Of a DNA stretch of 64,000 bases, positions 16,599-25,106 are shown one piece after another. A program made the position numbers and the translations under genes. Position 1 is the first letter of the stretch, and each line of letters starts with the position of its first letter. This stretch comes from Rhizobium leguminosarum bv. viciae USDA 2370 (GTDB lineage: Bacteria > Pseudomonadota > Alphaproteobacteria > Rhizobiales > Rhizobiaceae), in the NCBI RefSeq assembly GCF_002008365.1, contig NZ_MRDL01000046.1, positions 288,035 to 352,034 on the forward strand. Direction: 5' to 3'. A model generated the notes under the pieces. It had not been told where the DNA came from and did no database searches. It was given only the letters and a program-made list of their open reading frames with translations.

Positions 16599-17285
16599 AT
16601 GCCTGTCATTGATCTTGCCACTACGCCGTTACGCGAACTCAACAGCGCCCTGCACAACATCCAGAACGGATCGAACGATCTTTCCTTCGAAGTCGTCAAT
16701 CCGCGCGGCAGCCATTCGGTTGCCGTCGGCATCGATGCGCCGGTCACGGTCGACGTGAAGGGGTCCGTCGGCTATTATTGCGCCGGCATGAACGACGGCG
16801 GGACCGTCACCGTTCACGGTTCGGCAGGTCCGGGTGTTGCGGAAAACATGATGTCTGGAACAGTCGTCATCGAGGGCGATGCCAGCCAGTATGCCGGCGC
16901 AACCGGCCGCGGCGGCCTCCTTGTCATCAAGGGCAATGCGGCATCGCGCTGCGGCATCTCGATGAAGGGCATCGACATTGTCGTTCATGGCAATATCGGC
17001 CACATGTCCGCCTTCATGGGCCAGTCCGGCCACCTCGTGGTGCTCGGCGATGCCGGCGATGCGCTTGGGGATTCGCTCTACGAGGCGAAGCTCTTCGTGC
17101 GCGGTTCGGTTAAGAGCCTGGGTGCCGATTGCATCGAAAAGGAGCTGCGTCCCGAGCATCTGACCAAGCTGGCCGAACTTCTCGAAAAGGCGGGCGTGAC
17201 CGAAGTGAGGCCCGAGGAATTCAAGCGTTACGGCTCCGCCCGCAAGCTTTACAATTTCAATATCGACAACGCTGACGCATATTAA
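16599..17285 (+). CDS. mgsB: N-methylglutamate synthase subunit B (GltB C-terminal GXGXG-like; GlxC)
   Basis: 228 residues made of glycine-rich beta-helix turns like the C-terminal alpha domain of glutamate synthase (GYYCAGMNDGGTVTVHG, ASQYAGATGRGGLLVIKGN, GNIGHMSAFMGQSG). It has no catalytic residues of its own and serves as the structural GXGXG subunit of the split enzyme. Between mgsA (38 bp) and mgsC (14 bp). Rhizobial name glxC. Confidence 0.9.
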   Translation: MPVIDLATTPLRELNSALHNIQNGSNDLSFEVVNPRGSHSVAVGIDAPVTVDVKGSVGYYCAGMNDGGTVTVHGSAGPGVAENMMSGTVVIEGDASQYAGATGRGGLLVIKGNAASRCGISMKGIDIVVHGNIGHMSAFMGQSGHLVVLGDAGDALGDSLYEAKLFVRGSVKSLGADCIEKELRPEHLTKLAELLEKAGVTEVRPEEFKRYGSARKLYNFNIDNADAY

Positions 17286-17299
17286 GGCGAGGGACCATC

Positions 17300-18628
17300 A
17301 TGAGCTATCACAACCCCTATACCCCGCCGCGCAAGTCCGCGACCTTCGACGATTACACGCTGGCGGAAATCCGCCGAGCTGCGGCGACCGGCATTTACGA
17401 CATCCGTGGCGCCGGCACCAAACGGAAGGTTCCGCATTTCGATGACCTGCTGTTTCTCGGCGCATCGATCTCGCGCTATCCGCTCGAAGGTTACCGTGAG
17501 AAGTGCGACACGTCGGTCGTCCTCGGCGCGCGCTTTGCCAAAAAGCCCATTCACCTGAAGACGCCGATCACCATTGCCGGCATGAGCTTCGGCGCCCTGT
17601 CCGGCAATGCCAAGGAAGCGCTCGGACGCGGCGCGACGATTGCCGGAACCTCCACCACGACAGGCGACGGCGGGATGACCGATGAAGAGCGCGGCCATTC
17701 ACAGACGTTGGTCTACCAGTATCTGCCGTCGCGATACGGCATGAATCCCAAGGACCTGCGTCGCGCCGATGCGATCGAAGTGGTTGTCGGTCAAGGCGCA
17801 AAGCCCGGCGGCGGCGGCATGCTGCTCGGCCAGAAGATCTCCGATCGCGTCGCCAACATGCGCAACCTGCCGAAGGGCATCGACCAGCGCTCGGCCTGCC
17901 GCCATCCGGATTGGACTGGCCCGGACGACCTCGAAATCAAGATCCTGGAACTGCGCGAGATCACCGACTGGGAAAAGCCGATCTATGTGAAGGTCGGCGG
18001 CGCGCGTCCCTATTACGACACAGCGCTGGCCGTGAAGGCCGGTGCCGACGTGGTGGTGCTCGATGGCATGCAGGGTGGAACCGCCGCGACGCAGGATGTC
18101 TTCATCGAGAATGTCGGCATGCCGACGCTCGCCTGCATCCGCCCCGCGGTCCAGGCGCTGCAGGATCTCGGCATGCATCGCAAGGTGCAACTGATCATCT
18201 CGGGCGGCATCCGTTCGGGCGCCGACGTGGCCAAGGCACTGGCGCTGGGTGCCGATGCCGTTGCTATCGGCACGGCGGCGCTCGTTGCGATCGGCGACAA
18301 CGATCCGCATTGGGAAGAAGAATACCAAAAGCTCGGCACGACGGCCGGCGCCTATGACGACTGGCACGAAGGCAAAGACCCGGCCGGCATCACGACGCAG
18401 GACCCGGAACTGATGAAGCGGCTTGATCCAATCGCCGCCGGCCGCCGTCTCGCCAACTATCTGAAGGTTATGACGCTGGAAGCCCAGACCATTGCGCGCG
18501 CCTGCGGCAAGAACCACCTGCACAACCTGGAACCGGAAGATCTTTGCGCCCTAACGATGGAGGCCGCCGCCATGGCCCAGATCCCGCTCGCCGGCACAAA
18601 CTGGTATCCCGGCAAGGGAGGCTACTGA
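17300..18628 (+). CDS. mgsC: N-methylglutamate synthase subunit C (FMN/Fe-S glutamate-synthase-like; GlxD)
   Basis: 442 residues, the FMN-binding TIM-barrel domain of glutamate synthase as a separate protein. Diagnostic stretches: ITIAGMSFGALSGNAKEAL, GQGAKPGGGGMLLGQKIS, DGMQGGTAATQDVF and ISGGIRSGADVAKALALGAD. Cys residues around RSACRHPDW and RACGKNHLHN could contribute to a cluster. With MgsA and MgsB it forms N-methylglutamate synthase. A GC-rich hairpin follows the stop, then gmaS. Confidence 0.9.
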   Translation: MSYHNPYTPPRKSATFDDYTLAEIRRAAATGIYDIRGAGTKRKVPHFDDLLFLGASISRYPLEGYREKCDTSVVLGARFAKKPIHLKTPITIAGMSFGALSGNAKEALGRGATIAGTSTTTGDGGMTDEERGHSQTLVYQYLPSRYGMNPKDLRRADAIEVVVGQGAKPGGGGMLLGQKISDRVANMRNLPKGIDQRSACRHPDWTGPDDLEIKILELREITDWEKPIYVKVGGARPYYDTALAVKAGADVVVLDGMQGGTAATQDVFIENVGMPTLACIRPAVQALQDLGMHRKVQLIISGGIRSGADVAKALALGADAVAIGTAALVAIGDNDPHWEEEYQKLGTTAGAYDDWHEGKDPAGITTQDPELMKRLDPIAAGRRLANYLKVMTLEAQTIARACGKNHLHNLEPEDLCALTMEAAAMAQIPLAGTNWYPGKGGY

Positions 18629-18635
18629 TTTCTAC

Positions 18636-18658
18636 CGGCCGGGCAGACGTCCCGGCCG
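18636..18658 (+). terminator. Hairpin between mgsC and gmaS
   Basis: Perfect inverted repeat CGGCCGGG / CCCGGCCG with a 7-base loop, 8 bp after the mgsC stop. There is no T run, so it may be a Rho-linked or attenuating structure or may stabilise the mgsABC mRNA end. Confidence 0.5.
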
Positions 18659-18708
18659 TCTCGCATCCATAACCAAAGTGTCTCCAAGAAATCCAAAGGG
18701 GAACGAGA

Positions 18709-20016
18709 ATGACACTGGACCTTGCTGCTTTTGCCAGAGACAAAGGCATCAAATATTTCATGATCAGCTATACCGACCTGTTCGGCGGCCAACGCGCCAA
18801 GCTGGTCCCCGCAGAAGCCATCGCCGATATGCAGAAAGATGGCGCCGGCTTCGCGGGCTTCGCAACTTGGCTCGATTTGACGCCTGCCCATCCCGACCTG
18901 TTCGCGGTTCCCGATGCTTCCTCGGTCATCCAACTACCCTGGAAGAAAGACGTCGCATGGGTTGCCGCCGACTGCGTCATGGACGATAAGCCTGTCGAAC
19001 AGGCGCCGCGTGTGCTGCTGAAAAGACTGGTCGCTGAAGCTGCGAAAGAAGGGCTCCGGGTGAAAACCGGCGTGGAGCCCGAGTTCTTTCTCATCTCTTC
19101 TGACGGCTCGGTGATTTCAGACCAGTTCGATACAGCCGAGAAGCCTTGCTACGACCAGCAGGCCGTGATGCGTCGGTATGATGTCATTGCCGAGATTTGC
19201 GACTACATGCTCGAGCTCGGCTGGAAGCCCTATCAGAACGACCACGAGGACGCGAATGGCCAGTTCGAGATGAACTGGGAATATGACGACGCTCTTCAGA
19301 CGGCAGACAAGCACTCTTTCTTCAAGTTCATGGTCAAGTCGGTCGCCGAAAAGCACGGCCTTCGCGCCACCTTCATGCCGAAACCCTTCAAAGGCCTGAC
19401 CGGAAACGGGTGCCATGCCCACATCTCGGTCTGGGACATCGATGGCAAGGTAAACGCCTTCGCGGACAAGGAAATGGCCTTTGGGCTTTCCGCTCAGGGG
19501 AAAACCTTTCTCGGCGGCATCATGAAACACGCCTCCGCGCTTGCTGCGATCACCAATCCGACGGTCAATTCCTACAAGCGCATCAACGCGCCGCGCACGA
19601 CATCGGGCGCGACCTGGTCGCCGAACACCGTGACCTGGACGGGCAACAACCGCACTCACATGGTGCGTGTGCCGGGGCCGGGACGTTTCGAATTGCGCCT
19701 GCCGGACGGTGCGGTCAACCCGTACCTGCTGCAGGCGATCATCATCGCCGCCGGCCTCGACGGCATCCGCAGCCAGGCCGATCCCGGCCGGCACTACGAT
19801 ATCGACATGTATGCCGAGGGGCATCTGGTGAAGGACGCGCCGCGCCTGCCGCTCAACCTGCTCGACGCGCTACGTGCCTATGATGCCGACGAAGGCTTGA
19901 AGGAGGCGATCGGGGCTGAGTTTTCCGCCGCCTATCTCAAGCTCAAGCATCAGGAATGGAATGCCTATTGCTCGCATTTCACCCAGTGGGAACGCGACAG
20001 CACGCTCGACATCTGA
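18709..20016 (+). CDS. gmaS: Gamma-glutamylmethylamide synthetase (GlnT-type glutamine synthetase homologue)
   Basis: 435 residues, glutamine synthetase fold. Metal and substrate motifs: GVEPEFFLIS, NDHEDANGQFEMNW, GNGCHAHISVWD, RVPGPGRFELRLPDGAVNPY. GmaS ligates methylamine to glutamate using ATP; in rhizobia the same family is annotated glnT. The assignment as GmaS rather than an ordinary glutamine synthetase rests on position directly after mgsABC and the short length typical of the type III-like group. Good Shine-Dalgarno (AAAGGGGA). Confidence 0.85.
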   Translation: MTLDLAAFARDKGIKYFMISYTDLFGGQRAKLVPAEAIADMQKDGAGFAGFATWLDLTPAHPDLFAVPDASSVIQLPWKKDVAWVAADCVMDDKPVEQAPRVLLKRLVAEAAKEGLRVKTGVEPEFFLISSDGSVISDQFDTAEKPCYDQQAVMRRYDVIAEICDYMLELGWKPYQNDHEDANGQFEMNWEYDDALQTADKHSFFKFMVKSVAEKHGLRATFMPKPFKGLTGNGCHAHISVWDIDGKVNAFADKEMAFGLSAQGKTFLGGIMKHASALAAITNPTVNSYKRINAPRTTSGATWSPNTVTWTGNNRTHMVRVPGPGRFELRLPDGAVNPYLLQAIIIAAGLDGIRSQADPGRHYDIDMYAEGHLVKDAPRLPLNLLDALRAYDADEGLKEAIGAEFSAAYLKLKHQEWNAYCSHFTQWERDSTLDI

Positions 20017-20035
20017 GTGGCTGGACGCCTCTGGC

Positions 20036-20136
20036 GCATACCTCCCGAAAACCGGAATCGATTTTCGGAAAGGATTATGCGCTGATTCAAAGTGATAGAG
20101 CGTCCTTGGCGCGTCTGAAAAGACGCGCGGCGCTCT
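20036..20136 (-). repeat. Dispersed composite palindromic repeat, copy 1 (reverse)
   Basis: Between gmaS and purU. Read on the minus strand it begins GCGCCGCGCGTCTT...CAGACGCGC, continues AGGACGCT and CACTTTGAAT, and ends in a palindrome around GCATAA...ATCGATTCCGG...TTATGC. The same ~100-base unit recurs at 28102, 29826, 30172, 44161 and 47822. Likely a non-coding rhizobial intergenic repeat. Confidence 0.75.
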
Positions 20137-20218
20137 ATTGACACGCTGACGCGCGCCGGGGCGAACAGGCTTCGGCGTGATCGGACCTTGCACTTGATAT
20201 GGCGAAGAAAGTGACAGC

Positions 20219-21103
20219 ATGAAGAACTTCGTACTCACCGTATCCTGCAAATCGACACGTGGCATCGTCGCGGCGATTTCGAGCTATCTGGCCGACAAGG
20301 GCTGCAACATCATCGACAGCTCGCAGTTCGACGATCTCGATACCGGAAAGTTCTTCATGCGCGTCAGCTTCATTTCGGAAGAGGGGCTTTCGGGTGCTGA
20401 TATCGACGCCGGCTTTGCTGCCGTCGCAGCGCCCTTCGAAATGGATTATGATTTTCACGACAGCGAGAAGCGCATGAAGGTGCTCTTAATGGTGTCGCGC
20501 TTCGGCCATTGCCTCAACGACCTGCTTTACCGCTGGAAGATCGGCGCACTGCCGATCGATATCGTCGGCGTCGTCTCCAACCATTTCGATTACCAGAAGG
20601 TCGTGGTCAACCATGACATTCCCTTCCACCATATTCCCGTCACCAAGGCCAACAAGGTGCAGGCCGAGGCCCGTATCATGGAGGTGGCCGAGCAGACCGG
20701 CACGGAGTTGATCGTGCTCGCCCGCTACATGCAGATCCTGTCGGACGAGATGTGCCAGAAGATGTCCGGCCGGATCATCAACATCCACCATTCCTTTCTG
20801 CCGAGCTTCAAAGGCGCCAACCCTTACAAGCAGGCCTACGGCCGCGGCGTGAAGCTGATCGGAGCGACGGCGCATTACGTCACCGCCGATCTCGACGAAG
20901 GCCCGATCATCGAGCAGGACACGGCGCGCATCACCCATGCGCAGTCGCCCGACGACTATGTCTCGATCGGCCGCGACGTCGAAAGCCAGGTGCTGGCGCG
21001 TGCCATCCACGCCCACATCCATCACCGCACCTTCATCAACGGCAATCGCACCGTGGTCTTTCCGGCAAGCCCCGGCAGCTACGCCTCCGAACGCATGGGT
21101 TGA
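20219..21103 (+). CDS. purU: Formyltetrahydrofolate deformylase
   Basis: 294 residues: an N-terminal ACT domain (about 4-85, LTVSCKSTRGIVAAISSYLA) and a formyltransferase-fold catalytic domain (about 90-290; IINIHHSFLPSFKGANPYKQ, GATAHYVTADLDEGPII). PurU hydrolyses 10-formyl-THF to formate and THF. In this place it probably regenerates free folate and releases C1 units derived from methylamine oxidation as formate, rather than serving purine synthesis; other rhizobial methylamine clusters carry folate genes for the same reason. Confidence 0.92.
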   Translation: MKNFVLTVSCKSTRGIVAAISSYLADKGCNIIDSSQFDDLDTGKFFMRVSFISEEGLSGADIDAGFAAVAAPFEMDYDFHDSEKRMKVLLMVSRFGHCLNDLLYRWKIGALPIDIVGVVSNHFDYQKVVVNHDIPFHHIPVTKANKVQAEARIMEVAEQTGTELIVLARYMQILSDEMCQKMSGRIINIHHSFLPSFKGANPYKQAYGRGVKLIGATAHYVTADLDEGPIIEQDTARITHAQSPDDYVSIGRDVESQVLARAIHAHIHHRTFINGNRTVVFPASPGSYASERMG

Positions 21104-21273
21104 GACGTGCATCGACAGTAGTAGCCTCGCCGCATCCGTCATTTAGAGCGTTAAGGTTGCGGCAGGTGCCATCAAAGTTTGGGAAATGCATGCCAGGCGG
21201 GCTTGCCACGGCGCGAAAGACTTATATAGTCAGGAAATAAATATTCCGTAGAGGAAACAAAAGGGAACGGACA

Positions 21274-22407
21274 ATGGCTTTATCATGGCGTTTCTCCGTC
21301 TTGGCGGATCGGCATCGCGCTCTGGGATCGAAGCTCGAGGACTGGAGCGGCATGGGCACCGCCTGGACCTACGACAAGGACATGTCGGAAGAGCATGTCG
21401 CAGTCCGCACCAAGGCCGGCATCATGGATGTCTCGGGCCTGAAGAAGGTGCACCTGGTCGGCCCGCACGCCATCGCCGTGCTCGACTCCATCACCACCCG
21501 CGACCTGACGAAGATCTACCCCGGTCGGTCGGTCTATGCGACCATGCTGAACGACCGCGGCCACTTCACCGACGACTGCATCGTCTATCGCACCGGCCCG
21601 AATTCCTGGATGCTGGTGCATGGCTCCGGCTCCGGCCACGAGGAGGTCGTCAAGCAGGCGGCGGGCCGCAATTGCGCCGTGCTCTTCGACGATGACCTGC
21701 ACGACCTGTCGCTGCAGGGTCCGATCGCGGTCGACTATCTCGCCAAATATGTGCCCGGCATCCGCGACCTCAAATATTTCCACCACATGCAGACGACGCT
21801 GTTCGGCGCACCGGTGATGATCTCGCGCACCGGCTATACCGGCGAACGCGGCTACGAGATCTTCGTGCGCGGCCAGGACGCTGTCATGGTCTGGGACCGG
21901 ATCGTCGAGGAAGGCAAGGAAATGGGCATCATCCCCTGCTGTTTCTCCGTTCTCGACATGCTGCGCGTCGAAAGCTACCTGCTCTTCTATCCCTATGACA
22001 ATTCGCAGATGTATCCCTTCGCCGATCAGCCGCCCGGCGACAGTCTCTGGGAACTCGGCCTCGACTTTACCGTCAGCCCCGGCAAAACGGGCTTCCGTGG
22101 CGCCGAGGAACATGCTCGCCTGAAGGGCAAAGAACGCTTCAAGATCTTTGGCATGCTGATCGATGCCGACGGACCGGCCGATCTCGGCGACGAAGTCTTT
22201 GCCGACGGAAAAAAGGTCGGCGTCATTACCTGCCCGAGCTATTCGTCGCTGACGCAGAAATCCATGGCGATTGCTCGTCTGGACGTTGACAAGGCGGTGC
22301 ATGGGACGAAACTTGAAGTCCGCGGCAAGACCGTGATGGCAGGCGCCACCGCCCACACGCTTCCTTTCGACGATCCGGAGAAGAAGAAGAGGACCGCCGT
22401 AGGTTAA
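21274..22407 (+). CDS. dmmD: GcvT-like aminomethyltransferase of the dimethylamine operon (DmmD-like)
   Basis: 377 residues, GcvT/DmdA fold (VAVRTKAGIMDVSGLKKVHL, DSITTRDLTKIYPGRS, ISRTGYTGERGYEIFV). Such folate-binding proteins capture formaldehyde equivalents on tetrahydrofolate. It is followed at 11 bp by the dimethylamine monooxygenase genes, the arrangement dmmDABC described in marine Roseobacters and Pseudomonas. Strong Shine-Dalgarno (AAGGGAACGG). The symbol rests on context; glycine cleavage GcvT is disfavoured by the absence of gcvH and gcvP. Confidence 0.8.
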   Translation: MALSWRFSVLADRHRALGSKLEDWSGMGTAWTYDKDMSEEHVAVRTKAGIMDVSGLKKVHLVGPHAIAVLDSITTRDLTKIYPGRSVYATMLNDRGHFTDDCIVYRTGPNSWMLVHGSGSGHEEVVKQAAGRNCAVLFDDDLHDLSLQGPIAVDYLAKYVPGIRDLKYFHHMQTTLFGAPVMISRTGYTGERGYEIFVRGQDAVMVWDRIVEEGKEMGIIPCCFSVLDMLRVESYLLFYPYDNSQMYPFADQPPGDSLWELGLDFTVSPGKTGFRGAEEHARLKGKERFKIFGMLIDADGPADLGDEVFADGKKVGVITCPSYSSLTQKSMAIARLDVDKAVHGTKLEVRGKTVMAGATAHTLPFDDPEKKKRTAVG

Positions 22408-22418
22408 GGAGCACGCGA

Positions 22419-23024
22419 ATGCTCGTTGCAGGCATCAAGAGCCGACCAGTCTACACGGGCCTGACCATCCAGCCGCGCGCCCGGCGGCACATTTTCGCGC
22501 TCGAAGGGGAGGGCGCCAAGGCTCTCCTCGATCAGCAGCCAGCGCTTGACGAAACGGCGCTTGCCCGCAGTGAAATCCTCTATGTCGCCCGCGGCTCTCA
22601 AGGGTCCGGCCTGGACGAGGCGCTGCGCCGCCTCGGCGCCGACATGTTCTTCACGGCGCCGACCATCGCAACGCTGCTCTTCCGACTGAAGGGTTCGCTG
22701 GCCACCGCACATATGGGCACGCGGCTCTATCTATCGGGCACGGAAGGCTTCATCGGCCAGGCAATGCTGGTGGCGCTCGATTACGGCATGGACCATGCCT
22801 CCGTCATCACCGAGCATCGCGGCTCGCTGGCCCGGCGTGTGCAATGCGTCCATTGCAAGGGCATTACCGACGACGTCACCACCAGCCCCTTTGCCTGCAG
22901 CCATTGCGGGCTGCCGCTTCTGGTACGCGACCATTATTCGCGCCGGCTCGCTGCCTTCCAGGGCGTCAATATCGACGCCGAAGAACCGGGCAGCGCGCCT
23001 GATCCGGAGGATTTGTTCCTTTGA
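22419..23024 (+). CDS. Dimethylamine monooxygenase subunit, DmmA family (zinc-ribbon/rubredoxin-like tail)
   Basis: 201 residues. The C-terminal third carries two CxxC pairs (CVHCKGITDD and CSHCGLPL), a rubredoxin- or zinc-ribbon-like site; the N-terminal part has no familiar motif. It lies between the GcvT-like gene and a ferredoxin reductase gene and overlaps the latter by four bases. In dimethylamine monooxygenase clusters a protein of this kind accompanies the reductase and the heme subunit. The letter given to each subunit differs between sources, so no symbol is assigned. Confidence 0.7.
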   Translation: MLVAGIKSRPVYTGLTIQPRARRHIFALEGEGAKALLDQQPALDETALARSEILYVARGSQGSGLDEALRRLGADMFFTAPTIATLLFRLKGSLATAHMGTRLYLSGTEGFIGQAMLVALDYGMDHASVITEHRGSLARRVQCVHCKGITDDVTTSPFACSHCGLPLLVRDHYSRRLAAFQGVNIDAEEPGSAPDPEDLFL

Positions 23025-23986
23025 GCGGTGGCACTGAAATTCCTGTCCGCGTGACGCGGATTACGCCGATCGCCGAGCGCGTCAAGCGCTTCCGTTTCGA
23101 GCGCCTTGACGGCAAGCCGATGCCCTATTTCTCCGGCGGCGCGCATATCATCGTCTCGATGAACGATGGCGGCCATATGCGCCGCAACGCCTATTCGCTG
23201 ATGTCGCCGCCGCATGATTGCGCAGCCTATGAGATCAGCGTGCTACATGTCGAGGATTCACGCGGCGGCTCCACCTTCATGCATGAGAAGCTCAGCGAAG
23301 GCGATGAGCTGAAGGTCAGCTATCCCGTCAACCTGTTCCAGCCGGACTGGCGCGGACGCAAGCACCTTCTGATCGCCGGCGGCATCGGCATTACCCCCTT
23401 CATCGCGATGATGGAGCAGTTTTCCCGCGAGGGCGCCAATTTCGAGCTGCATTATGCCATCCGCACGCGCGACCGCGGCGCCTATTGGCAGCAACTCGTC
23501 GAGCGCTACGGCAGACATCGCATCAAGATCTATTGCGACGCCGAAGGCGGCGCTATCCCGTTGACACGCCTGCTCGACAGCCAGCCGCTCGGCACGCATC
23601 TTTATGTCTGCGGCCCGTCGGGGATGATCGATGGCGTGCTGAAAACCGGCCTCAACGCCGGCTGGCCGGAACAGAACTTGCATTCGGAACGGTTCCTGTC
23701 GTCGCTGCCCGGCAAGCCCTTCGCGATCGAGCTCCTGCGGTCCGGCAAGACCGTGAAGGTCGGCCATCACGAAAGCATGCTGGAGGCAATCGAGGCGGCG
23801 GGCGTCGACGCGCCCTTCCTCTGTCGCGGCGGCGCCTGCGGTCAATGCGAGACCGGGGTCGTTACCTGCAACGGCAAGCTGCTGCACCATGACGTCTATT
23901 TGACGAGCGAAGAAAAAGCATCCGGTCGCAAGGTGATGATCTGTGTTTCCCGCTTCGAGGGAAACACGCTGCATCTTGATCTCTAG
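23021..23986 (+). CDS. Dimethylamine monooxygenase reductase subunit (FNR domain plus 2Fe-2S ferredoxin)
   Basis: 321 residues, phthalate-dioxygenase-reductase type: flavin-binding beta barrel (about 5-100, RRNAYSLMSPP), NAD domain (LLIAGGIGITPFIAMMEQF, VCGPSGMIDGVL) and a C-terminal plant-type 2Fe-2S domain (CRGGACGQCETG and VVTCNGK, about 265-285). It passes NAD(P)H electrons to the oxygenase. The start is a TTG overlapping the previous stop (TTGA), so translation is probably coupled. Confidence 0.85.
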   Translation: MSGGTEIPVRVTRITPIAERVKRFRFERLDGKPMPYFSGGAHIIVSMNDGGHMRRNAYSLMSPPHDCAAYEISVLHVEDSRGGSTFMHEKLSEGDELKVSYPVNLFQPDWRGRKHLLIAGGIGITPFIAMMEQFSREGANFELHYAIRTRDRGAYWQQLVERYGRHRIKIYCDAEGGAIPLTRLLDSQPLGTHLYVCGPSGMIDGVLKTGLNAGWPEQNLHSERFLSSLPGKPFAIELLRSGKTVKVGHHESMLEAIEAAGVDAPFLCRGGACGQCETGVVTCNGKLLHHDVYLTSEEKASGRKVMICVSRFEGNTLHLDL

Positions 23987-24017
23987 CGGCATCGGAAGCG
24001 GAACAAGGAGACCGGAC

Positions 24018-25058
24018 ATGGCAATCGTCTTCAAGCAGGAAACCTTCCGGAACGATTTCAGCTATCGGAACAGCCCCGAGAACATCCGGCGTTTCCCGTT
24101 TCCCTTCGACCGCGACGAATACATGTATTCGGTCAACATGGAGCCGCATGTGCACGGCCGGGCGGGAACCGTCTACGAAAGTCTGATCGACGTCGACGAG
24201 CATTATGTCGCCGAGATGCACGACCGGGCGCTGGTGCTGAAGGAAGATCCGCTACGCTACCAGGCGCTGCCGCACATGATGAGCGCGCAGTGGGACACGC
24301 TCGAACTTTTGATGGAAGAGCAGGCGGCAGGGTACCCCGAACACTTCACGCTGATCCGCAACGGCGACCAGTGGCGCTGGATCAACCGCCCGCTCGGCAT
24401 CGACGATAGCTTCACCTTCGGCGATGCCTCGACGCTGCCCTATGAGCCCTTCGAATATATCACCCGCCAGGCCCAGGGCGATTTCTGCATCGTCGACCAG
24501 CGCGACAGCAATCTCTGGATGGATGCCGGCATGGTGACGACGCAGGCCGACTGGTCGCTCGATTTCGATATCGGCATGAATTTCATGGAATGGCACGGAC
24601 CGGTGCCGCTCGCCCACCAGATCGGCGTCTTCGACCGGGCGCTGAAATTCCTGCTGAACCTGCAGCAGGGCAAGCCGACACGACGCTTCAACTGGACGAT
24701 GACGATCAATCCGCGGCTCGACACCAGCCCGGAGAACTATCACAAATGGGGTCCGGACCGCACGACGGTGACGCCGGAGAATGTCGGCGAAAAGGTGCAT
24801 CTGCGCGTCGAATTGCAGAGCCTCTGGCGCCTGCCGCGCTCGAACGCCATCCTCTTCGTCATCCGCTGCTACCTGATGAACATGGAAGAGCTCGTCACCG
24901 TGCCGAAATGGGCGCGCCGCTTCCCGCGCGTGCTGAAGACGCTGCCGGCCGAGCTCATTGACTACAAGGGCCTCACCCGCTTCCGCGGGACGACGATCGA
25001 CTGGCTTTCCAAATATGACGACGGGGCGCCGACCAGCCCCGGCATCTATCCGGACTGA
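24018..25058 (+). CDS. Heme-dependent oxidative N-demethylase subunit (DUF3445; dimethylamine monooxygenase)
   Basis: 346 residues matching the DUF3445 / heme-dependent oxidative N-demethylase family (PFPFDRDEYMYSVNMEP near the N-terminus, DFCIVDQRDSNLWM and HGPVPLAHQIG in the middle, FVIRCYLMNMEEL near the end). It should be the oxygen-activating subunit that demethylates dimethylamine to methylamine and formaldehyde. SD AAGGAGA; an in-frame upstream start would overlap the reductase gene and is not used. Directly followed by tmm. Confidence 0.85.
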   Translation: MAIVFKQETFRNDFSYRNSPENIRRFPFPFDRDEYMYSVNMEPHVHGRAGTVYESLIDVDEHYVAEMHDRALVLKEDPLRYQALPHMMSAQWDTLELLMEEQAAGYPEHFTLIRNGDQWRWINRPLGIDDSFTFGDASTLPYEPFEYITRQAQGDFCIVDQRDSNLWMDAGMVTTQADWSLDFDIGMNFMEWHGPVPLAHQIGVFDRALKFLLNLQQGKPTRRFNWTMTINPRLDTSPENYHKWGPDRTTVTPENVGEKVHLRVELQSLWRLPRSNAILFVIRCYLMNMEELVTVPKWARRFPRVLKTLPAELIDYKGLTRFRGTTIDWLSKYDDGAPTSPGIYPD

Positions 25059-25106
25059 GGCGGCGATGCACCAGATAAAACGACATAATCAAGAGGGGAA
25101 TGCTTC